Shown piece after piece: positions 1 through 59,208 of a stretch of DNA of 64,000 nt. Made by a program: the position numbers and the translations under genes. The stretch lies in NCBI RefSeq assembly GCF_963576545.1, contig NC_083655.1, forward strand, positions 20,072,204 to 20,136,203, read 5' to 3'. The notes below the pieces were generated by a model. The model ran no database searches and was not told where the DNA came from. It saw only the letters and a list, made by a program, of their open reading frames with translations. The stretch comes from Limanda limanda (taxonomy: Eukaryota; Chordata; Actinopteri; Pleuronectiformes; Pleuronectidae). Positions within the stretch are counted from its first letter, which is position 1. Each line of letters begins with the position of its first letter.

Positions 1-1391
1 ATGAAATTGTAGAGCCTTGCGTCATTACTGCGTCAAATCCAAATGATCCACATGTGATCCACAGTTTTTTACAAGTGAATATTTCCAAAATTAATTAAAT
101 ATCCAATGGACATAAATACACTGTCTTTATAGACACAACCTGAATTTGTAGACCAATTTGGCCACAGCAACGCGACTAGTGTGTCAATTCGAAAGCTCCA
201 ACTAATGCTTCCTTTCACAACCAACTGAGGCTCCACCGCGAGGATCCTTCCCGGCCTTCCATATTCTATGATCCATTGCGCTTCAATAGCAACAGTTTTT
301 CAAAGAGGTAATGGCGGCAGTAAGCGAGGAACATCGGAATAATTTATTTTTATGTTAGTACTCTTGTACAACAAAGGTACACATTCCAATCTCTTTAAGG
401 CCCACCTCCTGATAATCTGATATCTGCTCTGTTTGGCCAGCCGTTCCACTTTGTTTTGGTTGGTCAAACACTTCCAGCTTGTATAGAAAATACACTCTTG
501 CTTAATCTGGTTTTATTAGGGTGTGTGACCATCTCAAAGGATATTGTTAATTGCTAAGTATTGAATTCAAGATTTTACCCGATCAGTGTGGTGTGGTATT
601 TAGCATTTGTAAAATAAATAAGTTCAGAACAGAGAATGTCAGACTGTGAAACCAACATGTTGATGACCCTGTGCCTCATACCAAGGGTTCAAGCCTTGAA
701 TATGCTGTTCAACATTGGGTTGAATTCATTTTTGTCACCAGCCTATTCAATAATGAGAGCATCGTTTGAAGAACTGTTGAATTTCTTGCATGTCCTTGTA
801 CTGAACAGCTCAACAGAACTTTTAACAGTTTTGATAATGTGAGTGTTATCAAACCATTTAAGGCTGCCAGCAGGAATGATATTGTAGTCAGTGAGCTTAC
901 AGTGAAGTGTCACTGTGTGTTTCCCCTCTTCTCATCAAACCATCTGAGTGTGTCTGCTCAAACAGGCAGAAAAACATGGAGATTTAATATGACCTTAATC
1001 TGCTCATGTCCCCCAAGCATTTTGCGTTTTTTGCCCCTGTTGAGTCCCACAAATGATAAACGTTGCTGAGTAGCTATCACTAATTACTTAAATAACCTAT
1101 CATACACTTGTTCATTTTATGGAAAACTGACTTTCATTACATTTGATTTGACCTCTGACCTCATGGCTCTCCCCCTCAACCTCAAGGAGGCTTTGTTGAC
1201 ATGATCATATAAGGTACAGACATGTCAAAGCACCTTGGAAAAAAACATTTGTTGTGTAACAGGCACATTTAGTTAAATCCAGGTATAAATATGTAGTATT
1301 ACACGCAGTGTTGAAATGAAACTAATCCTTGTTTGATTTTCTCTCCATTATTGCCTCCTCCCTTTACCTTACATGTGTGTGTCCTCCTCAG
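1..1391 (+). other. hecw1 intron (3' part)
   Basis: I see no exon, no recognisable transposon and no simple repeat of note. The HECW N-terminal residues upstream of RYYHG are not encoded here. Confidence 0.8.
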
Positions 1392-49434
<48,043 letters not shown>

Positions 49435-49864
49435 CACAGACAGGATATGAGGAATCAAGACTGCATCCGTCCGGGTATCACACCTGGCTGGGCCATACTG
49501 AGAAGGAAAAAGCTCTGGCTCTGGTTGGCCCATGTGGTACAGATACCTGGATTGTACTGAACAAAGAGGTTTTGGTCGTGTGGATGTATGTATGTCACTG
49601 TCACGGTACAATGTGGTGAAATCTTTCACTTAGCTATGCGGATGTTTATGACAGCACCCAGCACTTAGTACACTACAGAAGGTCGAGAGTTATTTTTATA
49701 TTAATCATTAAGACCGGATAATACGAAACTACTGATATGGCGGTACATGTATACACAAAGAAAGGGTATACAAGCTGGATTCAAGATCATTTATAGTTGC
49801 ATGCCCTAAAATGCATAATCCATCCAATGATAAAAATATTTATATATAGATCATAACAAAAGCA

Positions 49865-49870
49865 AATAAA
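49865..49870 (+). terminator. proximal candidate polyadenylation signal of hecw1
   Basis: AATAAA lies 430 bases after the stop codon, followed by T/G-containing sequence (ATGTGTACAAAG). Use of this site would give a short 3' UTR. Confidence 0.35.
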
Positions 49871-50713
49871 GACAAATGTGTACAAAGTAAGAAAAAACAG
49901 TGACATGCCTGGTTTGAAATTTTAAAAATATTTAAGTAATAAATCAATAAGTAATAAAAGATAGAAAATGCTTATACAGAAAAAGACAAAGAAACAAATG
50001 AATAGAGTCAGAAAGAAAAATAAACGGTTTAAAGACAAGAGAAGCTTAAATTGAAGCAGGTTAGACATCAAGGTTGAGGGTTGGAGAAGTAAAATTACAC
50101 TTTTACTTGGAAAATGTTGTCTGCTGAGGAAAATTTTGTTTTACAAGATTTGCATCCTGTGAGTCCTTCAAATGGTGACGTCGAAATTTGTGAATTCAAA
50201 CTTGAATGCTATCGATGCGTGCACAGTCCTGCACACAAATTCTCAGGTGGTTTGCTGCTCGAATATAATTCTGATAATAGTAAATTATTTACTCATCCAT
50301 TCAGATAATCTATAAATGTTGCTTTATAAAAGTAGTTCAGAGTATAATGCAGAAGTGTAGCAGCAAAAGGAACAATCATGTTTGGTTTTTAATCTGGAGA
50401 GCCAGCAAGAATCTGCACTGTGGCAGGTCAATATGATCTCAGACTGGGACCTTAAGAAATGCGGGATCAAAGAAAAGCAATGTAGCAAGGCCTCAGGTAG
50501 AGCTGGACAAACAAATCTATAATTAGAACTAGTGTAAAGATGCTTAAATTATATAGACCTCGTCTGTTTGCTTCATTCTAAGAAGTAGTCACCGCACATT
50601 AACTTTAGCAGAAGGCATTTGGGAAACAGACAAATTGTTCAGAATACTAGAAGGCTGGTGTAACTCTTTCCCTATCCACAAGAATGCGAGGGTCCACTGT
50701 GCAGACATCCGTG

Positions 50714-50733
50714 CCCCCCCCCCCCCCCCCCCC
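50714..50733 (+). repeat. poly-C tract in hecw1 3' UTR
   Basis: Twenty C in a row. On the other strand it is poly-G. Length is likely to vary between individuals or reads. Confidence 0.9.
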
Positions 50734-53700
50734 AATTTATTAGCATTGACTTGTCCGTGCTGGTCTGTGTGGCCACTACGCTGCAAGGGCACCAATTGCT
50801 CATGCATCTATCAAAGCATATTCCCAATGGACAAGAAATAAGTATAACAACTACGCACCTGTGATGTCCTCAGCTACAAACAACAGCATGTGTGAAAATA
50901 AAATACAGCCCAAAACAGAACTATAGGATTTGGATAAAATAACCAAAGTAATTATCTTAGAAGGACAACTGGACCACGGAAGGGATACTTCAATGTAGGA
51001 AACAGTTTACCCATCAATGGACATTAAGTTGTTATCCTCTTAGTTAACCATGACAATTCAATGTCAATCATTTGAAAGTCAGTGCTTTTCTTCAGCAAAC
51101 AACTCAGTATGGAGCGGTGACACTGGAGAAGTGCTGAAAGAAAGCAACAGGAACTTCATACTACATACATCCTTCAGTTAAGAATTGCGATACAGAACAC
51201 TAACAGATAATCAAGCTAATGGGTATGTCAGACTCCCTTAAATGGGTGGGTCTTATGGGTAGTTACAGGCTCTGCAGCTACTACAATACTTTCAGTTCCA
51301 GTTCTGATACGACCTGCATCTTCCCATTCTCTGTGTCCCAGGGGCACAACTATTTTGTTATCTTTGGAAAGGAACAGAAAGAACTTCCAACAGTCCCTCC
51401 AAGCCGTCTGGCCCTGCAAAGCTATTAACAGCAGAGACAGTGATGTCATGTGTCCTCTTTCAAAGTAGCCATCAATTCCAAGACAAGGGCTTCTGGGATT
51501 TCCTCTGTGGAGTGTGGTCACGTTGACCCAGCAAACAGGTAGTTCATGAGTCCTTGACTAAAAATAATGCACATGTCTACTCCAACTGGATGAAGGGGAC
51601 TTTTTATGAATCCTGTTGGCCAGCACGGTGCTTCATCTGTCAGCATCTCTGGTCCTGCTGTTTGAATGGGAGCTTCTTGTACTCTTATTCAGGTCTTCCA
51701 CTGATGAACCTCTCTGTCTGTGTACCAGGGTGTTGCTCTGTGCACCGAGCAGGTACTCCAACATCTGAACCTGTACTGTCTCAAACAAGGGGACTAGTGC
51801 AAAGCAGCACGTGGGTCTTCAAGGGCTTCATCAGATCGGGATCCTTAACTGATAAAGCTGTTCTGCTATAAACTTCTCCTGTGGACAGGGGCCCTTGGAT
51901 GAACCAGTGTACTATATGCAACAGTTAAAAGACTGCATCATAAGTCTGTTTCACAGTCTGCCATATTCTTTAAGACAGTGACTGACAGCAGTGCTCCCTC
52001 CACATTCCTGACCCTCTGTCTACATCTCTTGTCCAGTAATGAAACTGTGCCTCAGTTACTTACTGCCTCATATGTGGCCTGTGATTTTCATACTTGATAC
52101 TTCATATCAGACAGGTCCTGAGTTCAGAATTTGCATTGGTTCCTTTTGAAAACTGTTAGCATGTTCCTCCTGGTGTTCACGTGGCTATCCTGTCATGCTC
52201 AAAACACAACTCGGGTTTGTCAGAAACTCTGACACCAGACTTCACTCATCATCTTCATCCGTCTTCATGCACAGATATAAAATATCTAATTTCCAAAAAA
52301 GCTAAGAAAAATGCAACCAGACATATAACAGCTGGATTGAAATCTGACACATTTAAGCCAGATGTGTAAAAGGTGTAAAAGCTTTAATCTCTCAAAGCCA
52401 CTTACCTTACAGTTTGTTATTGCAACCATTGAATGAGCTGTATAAGCTTAAAGGGAAGATCCACTGATTTGAAAACTGAAGTGTTTGTCAGGTGTTGCCT
52501 GGTACCACTGCATATGTGAAAACAGTTGTACAAAGCCTTTTTTAATCTCCGGAGTGAGCTGTGTGAAGTCTGATAAATGTCTCCAAGTTATGTCTCTTGT
52601 GTCAGTGTCAGCTGGGTCTGAAGATGACAAGTTGGGAAATGAAAACAATCTGCGGGTGGGAAGTTAAAAAGAAGTGAGTTTACCACTGTCATGTAGCTCG
52701 CTCTTCAGCTCTGAGGCTTCAGGCTACATTAGCCTCTATTAGCAAAACAGACAGTTGCAATGAGGAAGAAAGTGGGAAATAAAAAATGATTTTATTCATT
52801 TGTAGGCCATTGATGCGAGTCGTCCCTGTGTTCTTTAGCTTAAGTTGCTTTAGTCCCAAACTCTAACCAGACCTTAACCAAACCTATTTGCCACAAGGAC
52901 ACTCTTTACCAACCTTAAACACAATGTATTTGCAGGATATTGTATAAAGCGAGAATTTGTTTAATTGTTGTCCTCATATGGAGAAAATTAACATCTTGGA
53001 TTTTAGAGAAACATCCGATAGAGACGGTGTTTTCTGGCAATGGGGTTAAGTTATGAGTCAAGTGTAAATGGGGCCTAAATTAAGAGATTGGCCACCTGCA
53101 GCCCTGTTGTCAACCCATTGCAAGATGTTAAAGATTCAGCCACCCACCTCCTAATCCTCCATAGAGATTCCAGGCTTTTTGTTCCTCACATGACGTTATA
53201 CTATTTTATTTATTATACTGTTAACAGTTGAATTCACAAGATCAATGGAATGATGCTTGATACGTGTTTTATTCGCTCAATCACTGAGAATAATCAAAAA
53301 TGGGGGAATTGGGGTGCTGCAAAAGCAACATAAATGCAGGATACCATGTTTAATTGTTGCAGTAGGACAGACCACAGTTTATGTGAAGAGTAGATATTGT
53401 GAGTTTAGGAATAGATTTGATCAGAGTCCGATATAACTGTACTGGCAGTGAGAACATTTGCAACACTGTGGCGAGGCCTTATCCACACATCTCTCCGACC
53501 TACAGGACAAGGCTGTGATTATGTTGCATTCCCAGTGTTTTTTTCTACAAATCTTTTGTACTGTTATTTATACTGTATTGTAATTATAACTGAAGGAAAG
53601 TCCAGAAGCTTTCCTTGAATGTTTTGTTTATTTTTTGTTTTTTTTTATTTCTTTTTTTTAAGAAGCATCAGTCCAACAGTTTGCCTTCACTTTTGAAGCC

Positions 53701-54416
53701 TTTGTGTTTTAATATGTGTCTTTTTAATAATCTCTTAAACTAGCTGGTCATCTGTCGCTACATTAAGCGCTGCATTAAGCTACGTTTCCATTCAGTTCAC
53801 AGTGTCTCTGTTTTTCTAATTACCACTGTCACTGGTGGCATCATCACATTCATTATTAAGGTTCTGTCAATGCCTTCACTGATTTTTCTTCCATGTCATA
53901 ACTTATATATATATAGATATATACATATATAGATAGATCAATTTACTGTACCATGAATTTCAAAGCCAAGTGTATTCAGTAAGTAATCTCAGCTTCGAGC
54001 AATTTTGACAACAAATGAAATGCATAAAAATAAGAGATTTTTGTATGTTATTTGATGTAAAATGTAAAGATAGTGTACAGAAGTCTTGCTCTTATTAGGG
54101 TTTATATGTTGAATACATGCATTGTAGATCTTGAACACTGGTATTTGTTCTTGAACAAGGAAAAACACTCCCATAACATGGATGCATTAGTGCACTGAGA
54201 AATATTTAATTAGGCTTTTGGACAAGTAGTAAATTATGGGGCGTCTACAGAGGGGTGAAGTGGTGGCAAATTGTAGCAGCAGTTTGGTATTTGTGTCTGT
54301 TCAAGTTATTTATTTGTTAATTCTTATTTTACAAAAGGGAATTTTAGCAAAGGGAATATGTGAATGACTCGATGGATGGAGGCAAATTTACTGGGAAGTG
54401 ACACTGAAGCATGCGT

Positions 54417-54485
54417 ATTTGTGTGTGTGTGTCCGTGTGTGTGTGTGTGTCCGTGTGTGTGTCTGAGAGAGAGAAAGAGAGAGTG
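54417..54485 (+). repeat. TG/GA compound microsatellite
   Basis: Interrupted (TG)n with CCGTGTG interruptions, followed by a short GAGA tract, in the distal part of the candidate 3' UTR. Confidence 0.9.
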
Positions 54486-54679
54486 TATTACACATTCTGT
54501 ATGTACATAATGTTGAATAGTACAGCTCTGTCTGAGAACAGGTTGCTAAATACTCAGGCTGTGCTAATGCTCCACCATACCATACAACTGTTTATGAAGC
54601 TCAATAAAAAAGGTCACTTTGTTACCTTGCTGCCATTGTGTGTTTGTATTGTACAGACTCAAACTCTGTGTGACCGTCA

Positions 54680-54685
54680 AATAAA
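54680..54685 (+). terminator. distal candidate polyadenylation signal of hecw1
   Basis: AATAAA is followed by a T-rich, G/T-containing stretch (GGTTCTTTCTTATCC). It is the last good signal before the intergenic MITE, together with one at 54603. Confidence 0.35.
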
Positions 54686-54894
54686 ATCTCAAGGTTCTTT
54701 CTTATCCTTGCAAACAGACAAAACGTTCTCATCCCAAGGTTATTGTACTGTCAGCAGGATGATCTTCTAACATTTTGTCAAAAAAGTGTTATACGGTTCA
54801 TACTAACTTGTCTTCTGCTGGAGCTTTTAGCCACATTTTGTGGTCTTGAGTTAATGGCATTTACTCAGCAGTCATCTATAGGTGGGTGCAGTCT

Positions 54895-55266
54895 CTTAAA
54901 GTTGTGTGTGAGATTTAGGTGAAAGGGATCTATTGGCAGAAAATGAATATAAAATGATCCTAGTGAGGTTCTCACTAGTGTGATTCATCTAAAATGTACG
55001 TATTGTGTGGGTTTTGTTAACCCTTGAATGTGCCCTGTGTATAGAATTACTTCATATTTACATCTGGAGAAAGTCCTCTGTGCGGAGGCCGCCATGTTTT
55101 TTACAGTAGTCCAAAATGGACAAACTTAAAACGTTTTGAGTTTTTATGAAAACTGAAGGCTACCACAGGTTCTCTTTCGGGTTTGGAAGGGGAGTGTGAG
55201 TTGAGGAGTATTCAGCTGCCACATGCAACTTCTAGATGACACTAAATTCTACACAGTGAACTTTAG
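54895..55266. mobile_element. intergenic MITE with imperfect inverted ends
   Basis: The left end CTTAAAGTTGTGTGTGAGATTTAGG is the imperfect inverse of the right end CTAAATTCTACACAGTGAACTTTAG. The interior (GGAGGCCGCCATGTTTTTTAC, GAAGGCTACCACAGGTTCTC) is a familiar repeat of percomorph introns. About 370 bp; no coding capacity. It lies between hecw1 and stk17a. Confidence 0.6.
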
Positions 55267-55369
55267 CTGATAGGAATAATGTTGCAATAAACTAATATCT
55301 TTATGCTTTTTTCCTTTCAAGAATATAATATGCAGTTTTAAGCTGCCATTTGTATTATAACCACATTCA

Positions 55370-55600
55370 TTTGTATGTTTCTGTGCCGGCGACAGTGGCC
55401 AGAGGCATAATGTTTTCAGGCTGTCCGTCTGCCTGTACCATCTGTCCTTCCCATTCTTATGAACACTATATCTCATCAAAGGTCAAAAGGTGAATAAATA
55501 AATAAATGCGATATCTCCTTGTGGGAGAACATACACTTGAACTTCATTTTAGTAGTCAAAGGTCAAGGTCACACAAAGTATGTGGTTTTGTGCTATTTGC
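55370..55600 (+). repeat. dispersed repeat with AGGTCA half-sites, copy 2
   Basis: It shows GGCCAGAGGCATAATGTTTT and GTCAAAGGTCAAGGTCACAC, in the same order and spacing as the copy at 21,270. TCAAGGTCA is at 55563-55571. Confidence 0.55.
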
Positions 55601-56496
55601 CATAGTCACCAAATACTACATGGGCCACTTTAGGCTCACATCCAGTTTGCACTTTGCCCTATAGGCTTTTGTTTTGGGCTTTTCAGGCAACATTTGCTAT
55701 TTTTGCTAGCATGCCACTTTAGGCTAACATTTTTAAAAAAGGTTAGAGTTCTTTAAGTCAAACACATTTTTCCTTTGTCATTTTAATATTGTTTGAAATA
55801 ACTCTCATGAAGAATGATCTATTACATACACTTGCACCTTGCCAAACATTGGTGCATAAATGGAAGATGCATCGTAGCTAACCAGTAGCATAAGGAACGG
55901 TGCTGTAGCTGTCTTATTTAAGCTCTGTCAGACTAGTTGTTACTATGAAAATAATTAGATTGATGTTTATTGATGTAATTATGTTATTTTAAATAGCGGC
56001 ACCAGTTATTATTATGATTATTATTATTATTATGAGTATATGTCATATCTGGAGTCAGAATATGACAGAGAGTGAGAGAGAGAGTTGTATGGTGGCCAGG
56101 AGAGTTCAACCCGCTGCAGATTAAGAAAATACATGCAAATAGAAAAACCACTTGCAAATTAAGAAATTAACTTAATCAATTAGATGAAACGTGCGCTGCA
56201 AAAGGTCACAAGACTTTGCAGAGCACATGTCATCACAGTAATTTTCTTCATATAGGCATGCTTTTTCTATTTGCATTTGTTTTCTTAATTTGTATTGTGT
56301 TGAGCTCTCTCGGCCATCGTAGAGTTGAGAGCTCCATGATTGCTAACAATATCCTTTCATTATACTATTCATCTAATTCATCATCTAATAATTGTATTTT
56401 ATAATTTATACTATTATTCATTTTCATTATTACTTTATAAGTACTCATGTATCCACTTATTGAATGTTTCGGTGAGAACAATGCTCCATGCTGTGT

Positions 56497-56510
56497 GTTT
56501 CCATGGGAAC
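56497..56510. promoter_or_regulatory. RFX-like X-box 1
   Basis: GTTTCCATGGGAAC is a near-palindrome matching the RFX consensus GTYRCCATGGYAAC at 12 of 14 positions. Confidence 0.4.
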
Positions 56511-56599
56511 GCAGCAGAACAATAAGGCGGGACCCTCCTCCAACACAACGCTCCACTGTCCTTCATCCTATAGGTCAGCGCACCTGTCAGTCAACACGA

Positions 56600-56613
56600 G
56601 CTGCCATGGTAAC
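56600..56613. promoter_or_regulatory. RFX-like X-box 2
   Basis: GCTGCCATGGTAAC matches the RFX consensus GTYRCCATGGYAAC at 13 of 14 positions, 103 bases downstream of the first site. Confidence 0.45.
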
Positions 56614-56911
56614 TGACAGCCCAGCAGCCGCAGGTTTGTGACAGAGAAGAAGTAGAGAAGAAGAAGAGGAGAGAAGAAGAAGTTCATCCAACATGAGCCG
56701 GACTCTCTTGTCATTCATCTCAACATTCCACTATGCGGATGATTTAACTCCCAAGCTGAGGAGCCCTGGTACTTTCCCGTCGCGCTGCCGTTCCACTCGT
56801 TCCACTCGTTTCTAAACTTGTCTTTGAACGTCAGTCTGCTAACGTTCGCCGTTAGCTCACGTTTTTCACCCGAACCGAGCCAAACGGACCGAGCCAAACG
56901 AACCGAGCGCC

Positions 56912-57093
56912 ATGATCCCCGAATGTCCCCGCGCCGGGGACTCGAGGAGCCGGGGCCGCTTCGTGTACAGCCCGGCGGCCGAGCCGAGCCCGAGCCGCGG
57001 AGCCAGCGGCTTGCTGACGGAGATCCAGACCAGCATCAACAACCAGCCGTTCACCGACCACTACACCATCATCCCCGGCAAAGAGCTCGGAAG
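56912..57093 (+). CDS. stk17a: stk17a (DRAK1) first coding exon
   Basis: The ATG opens MIPECPRAGDSRSRGRF, and the exon ends in phase 2 at donor AAG/GTACGA. The 60 codons contain GLLTEIQTSINNQPFTDHYT and PGKELGR, matching the N-terminus of STK17A, where a variable Gly/Ser/Arg-rich head is followed by RGLLTEI and then the start of the kinase domain (GRELGRGKF). The product is a DAPK-family serine/threonine kinase linked to apoptosis, partly nuclear. STK17B is the alternative, but synteny with hecw1 and the MIP start favour STK17A. The rest of the kinase is beyond the window. Confidence 0.93.
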
Positions 57094-59150
57094 GTACGAT
57101 CAACTTACCTACTGACTTACCTCCGAACCAGTTAGTGTCCTGTGGGCGATCAGAAACGGAATTCGTGACTTTTGGTTGTTGATGTAGAAGTTTTGTGTTT
57201 GTTTCGTGCTGTTTGGGCTGAATGGATATATGTTCAGCTGCTGGCACGGGGACCACAGGCTGTCTGCCAGGCTCCTGGATCCACACCTGATGACAGTGAA
57301 TGGATCGAGACAGCTAACAGAGAGACACCGTTAACATGTGTCTTCTTAGCTCCATTTCTTTAATAACTTAAATCAAATCATATATCTTGTATTGCATATA
57401 TATATCACTTATCCTATTGTGCCAAGTTCCCCTCAGATCACTAAGCCAGCTTGATTTGGCAGAAGTAAAGCATTGACTTTCATTAATGACCAACTGCTGA
57501 TGCACAGAAATACATCCGTTCTGACTTAATTCCAAAGCAATATCATTAATAGTTAGGCAATGCATTCAGCTGATTGAAAGATTGGCATTTTTTTTTAATG
57601 CTGGTGAATAAAGGATTATATAAAAATATTGTCAAATCTAACATATCCCCATTTTGCTCTGTTATGTCTTTGTCACGTCAAACGTCAGATCCAGGTCACT
57701 GAGCGATGCCAGAGCTCTGCGCCTGCCTGAAACAGCTAATGTTTCACAGAATTTCTTAAAGGTTAATAATTACGGGAAATCCCCTCCGTCCAGTATGCTC
57801 AACTGCTTTGGAATACAGCCCCTAACGAAGTCACAAGGCCAATCCCCTTTTGGTATGAATGTGCTTCTGCCATGATTAATCACCGCAGTATGACTTTGGT
57901 CAAATTGTGAGTGTAAACTGGTTTTCTCTCAGCTTCTTGGAAAAGATAACAGGACTGTGGGTGTGCTGGTGCTTTCACCCACATTCAACTTTAGAGATAA
58001 GAGCTGAGCATCGAATTGGCTCATTAAAGTAAATTCCAGCCAACAATCTCCTGCTATAGAGCTGTGCGAGTCTTTGAGGACCACAACAAAGGCTCTGTGT
58101 GTGTGTGTGTGGTTGAGTTGGTGGCTTTGTATCGCATGACATGACATTGTGACTGAGATTAGCTGCCACAGAACAACATGAAAGGTTACATTAATCTGCA
58201 GTACTACTCGGATCCACAGCATGGAAGTAAACAGATCAGCTGACCCAAGTTCATGTGTTAAGATTCATGTGGAGCAAGCTGCTGCTCTGGATCATTGTGT
58301 CCTAGTCTACTCATTAATGTAAGCATGCTCATAACAGTGTTGAGAGTAACGAATACTCTCTTCTGCCTATTCAGGTTTTTATACAGTTTTTATACATTAC
58401 TTCTTTCAAAAAAAACAATTTGAATAGTAATAGTAATTCTCCCATACTGACACACACACACTTAAAAATCAATATTCTTCTAAAATATGGCCTAATTTTA
58501 GATGAATTCAGCGACTACAGGGCCATTTGCTACAGAACTCTTCGACTGACTTCTTCTGCAGCAGCAGTTAGGACAATAGCCCAGATGGTATTGATGGAGC
58601 TTTGGGTTAGCAGCATCGTGGTCCCACTAAATAGTTTTGAATCAAATCAACTTAGGTGATTTTTCTTTTTCTCTTTGTGATGCTGAAGCTGTTCTAAGCT
58701 GGCACATAGTTGTGGTGGTAAATCTGTGTAATCACACATGAAGGGGTTGGCGTGCTTCGGCCAAACCACTTGTGTTTTTATTCCCTGGCTGACTCTTGGC
58801 CAGTTCTCCGAGCCTTCTGAAGTCCGTGGTGGAATTCCATTCATGAGGCCTTTTCAGATTAGAGGGTTGGCTGTAAACTTTGCCCATACACTGTTCTGTG
58901 CAGTTACTGAGTTATTACCTGAATTATGTGCATAATCATTTAAAAAAAAAAAAATTCTGAATTGATATGGCTTTACTTGTATTCCATAGAAATTGTTTCT
59001 ACTCTTTGTATGTAAAATTTTCTGGCCCTTTATCCCACACTGGTCTCTCTCTGCTGGGGAAATTCACAGCTGCACAGCTCCTAAAACTGAAGCATGATCA
59101 TGAAACAGGCATGCAGAACATTCTGCCTGTAACGCAGCATTGTAGCTCTG

Positions 59151-59152
<2 letters not shown>

Positions 59153-59205
<53 letters not shown>
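59153..59205 (+). repeat. (TG)n microsatellite in stk17a intron
   Basis: About 26 TG units. Confidence 0.97.

Positions 59206-59208
<3 letters not shown>

Larger units (their letters stand above)
49435..54710 (+). other. hecw1: hecw1 probable long 3' UTR
   Basis: The AT-rich sequence after the stop has no coding potential and no clear transposon. Canonical AATAAA signals occur soon after the stop (49865-49870, then further ones near 49.9-50.0 kb) and far downstream (54603-54608 and 54680-54685). The human transcript also has a 3' UTR of several kb as I recall. A run of T/A-rich motifs around 53,520-53,760 looks like conserved UTR sequence. The distal end is an inference; the UTR could stop much earlier. 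Confidence 0.5.
54711..56479. other. intergenic region between hecw1 and stk17a
   Basis: Contains the 54895 MITE, the AGGTCA repeat and AT-rich DNA. No gene seen on either strand. Confidence 0.75.
56480..56911 (+). promoter_or_regulatory. stk17a: stk17a promoter and 5' UTR region
   Basis: The stretch upstream of the ATG is GC- and CpG-richer than its surroundings, has no TATA box, and contains a GGCGGGAC Sp1-like site (56526-56533). Two RFX-like palindromes (56497-56510 and 56600-56613) and three copies of ACCGAGC with a 14-base period just before the ATG (56874-56908) are visible. The transcription start cannot be placed exactly. Confidence 0.6.
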
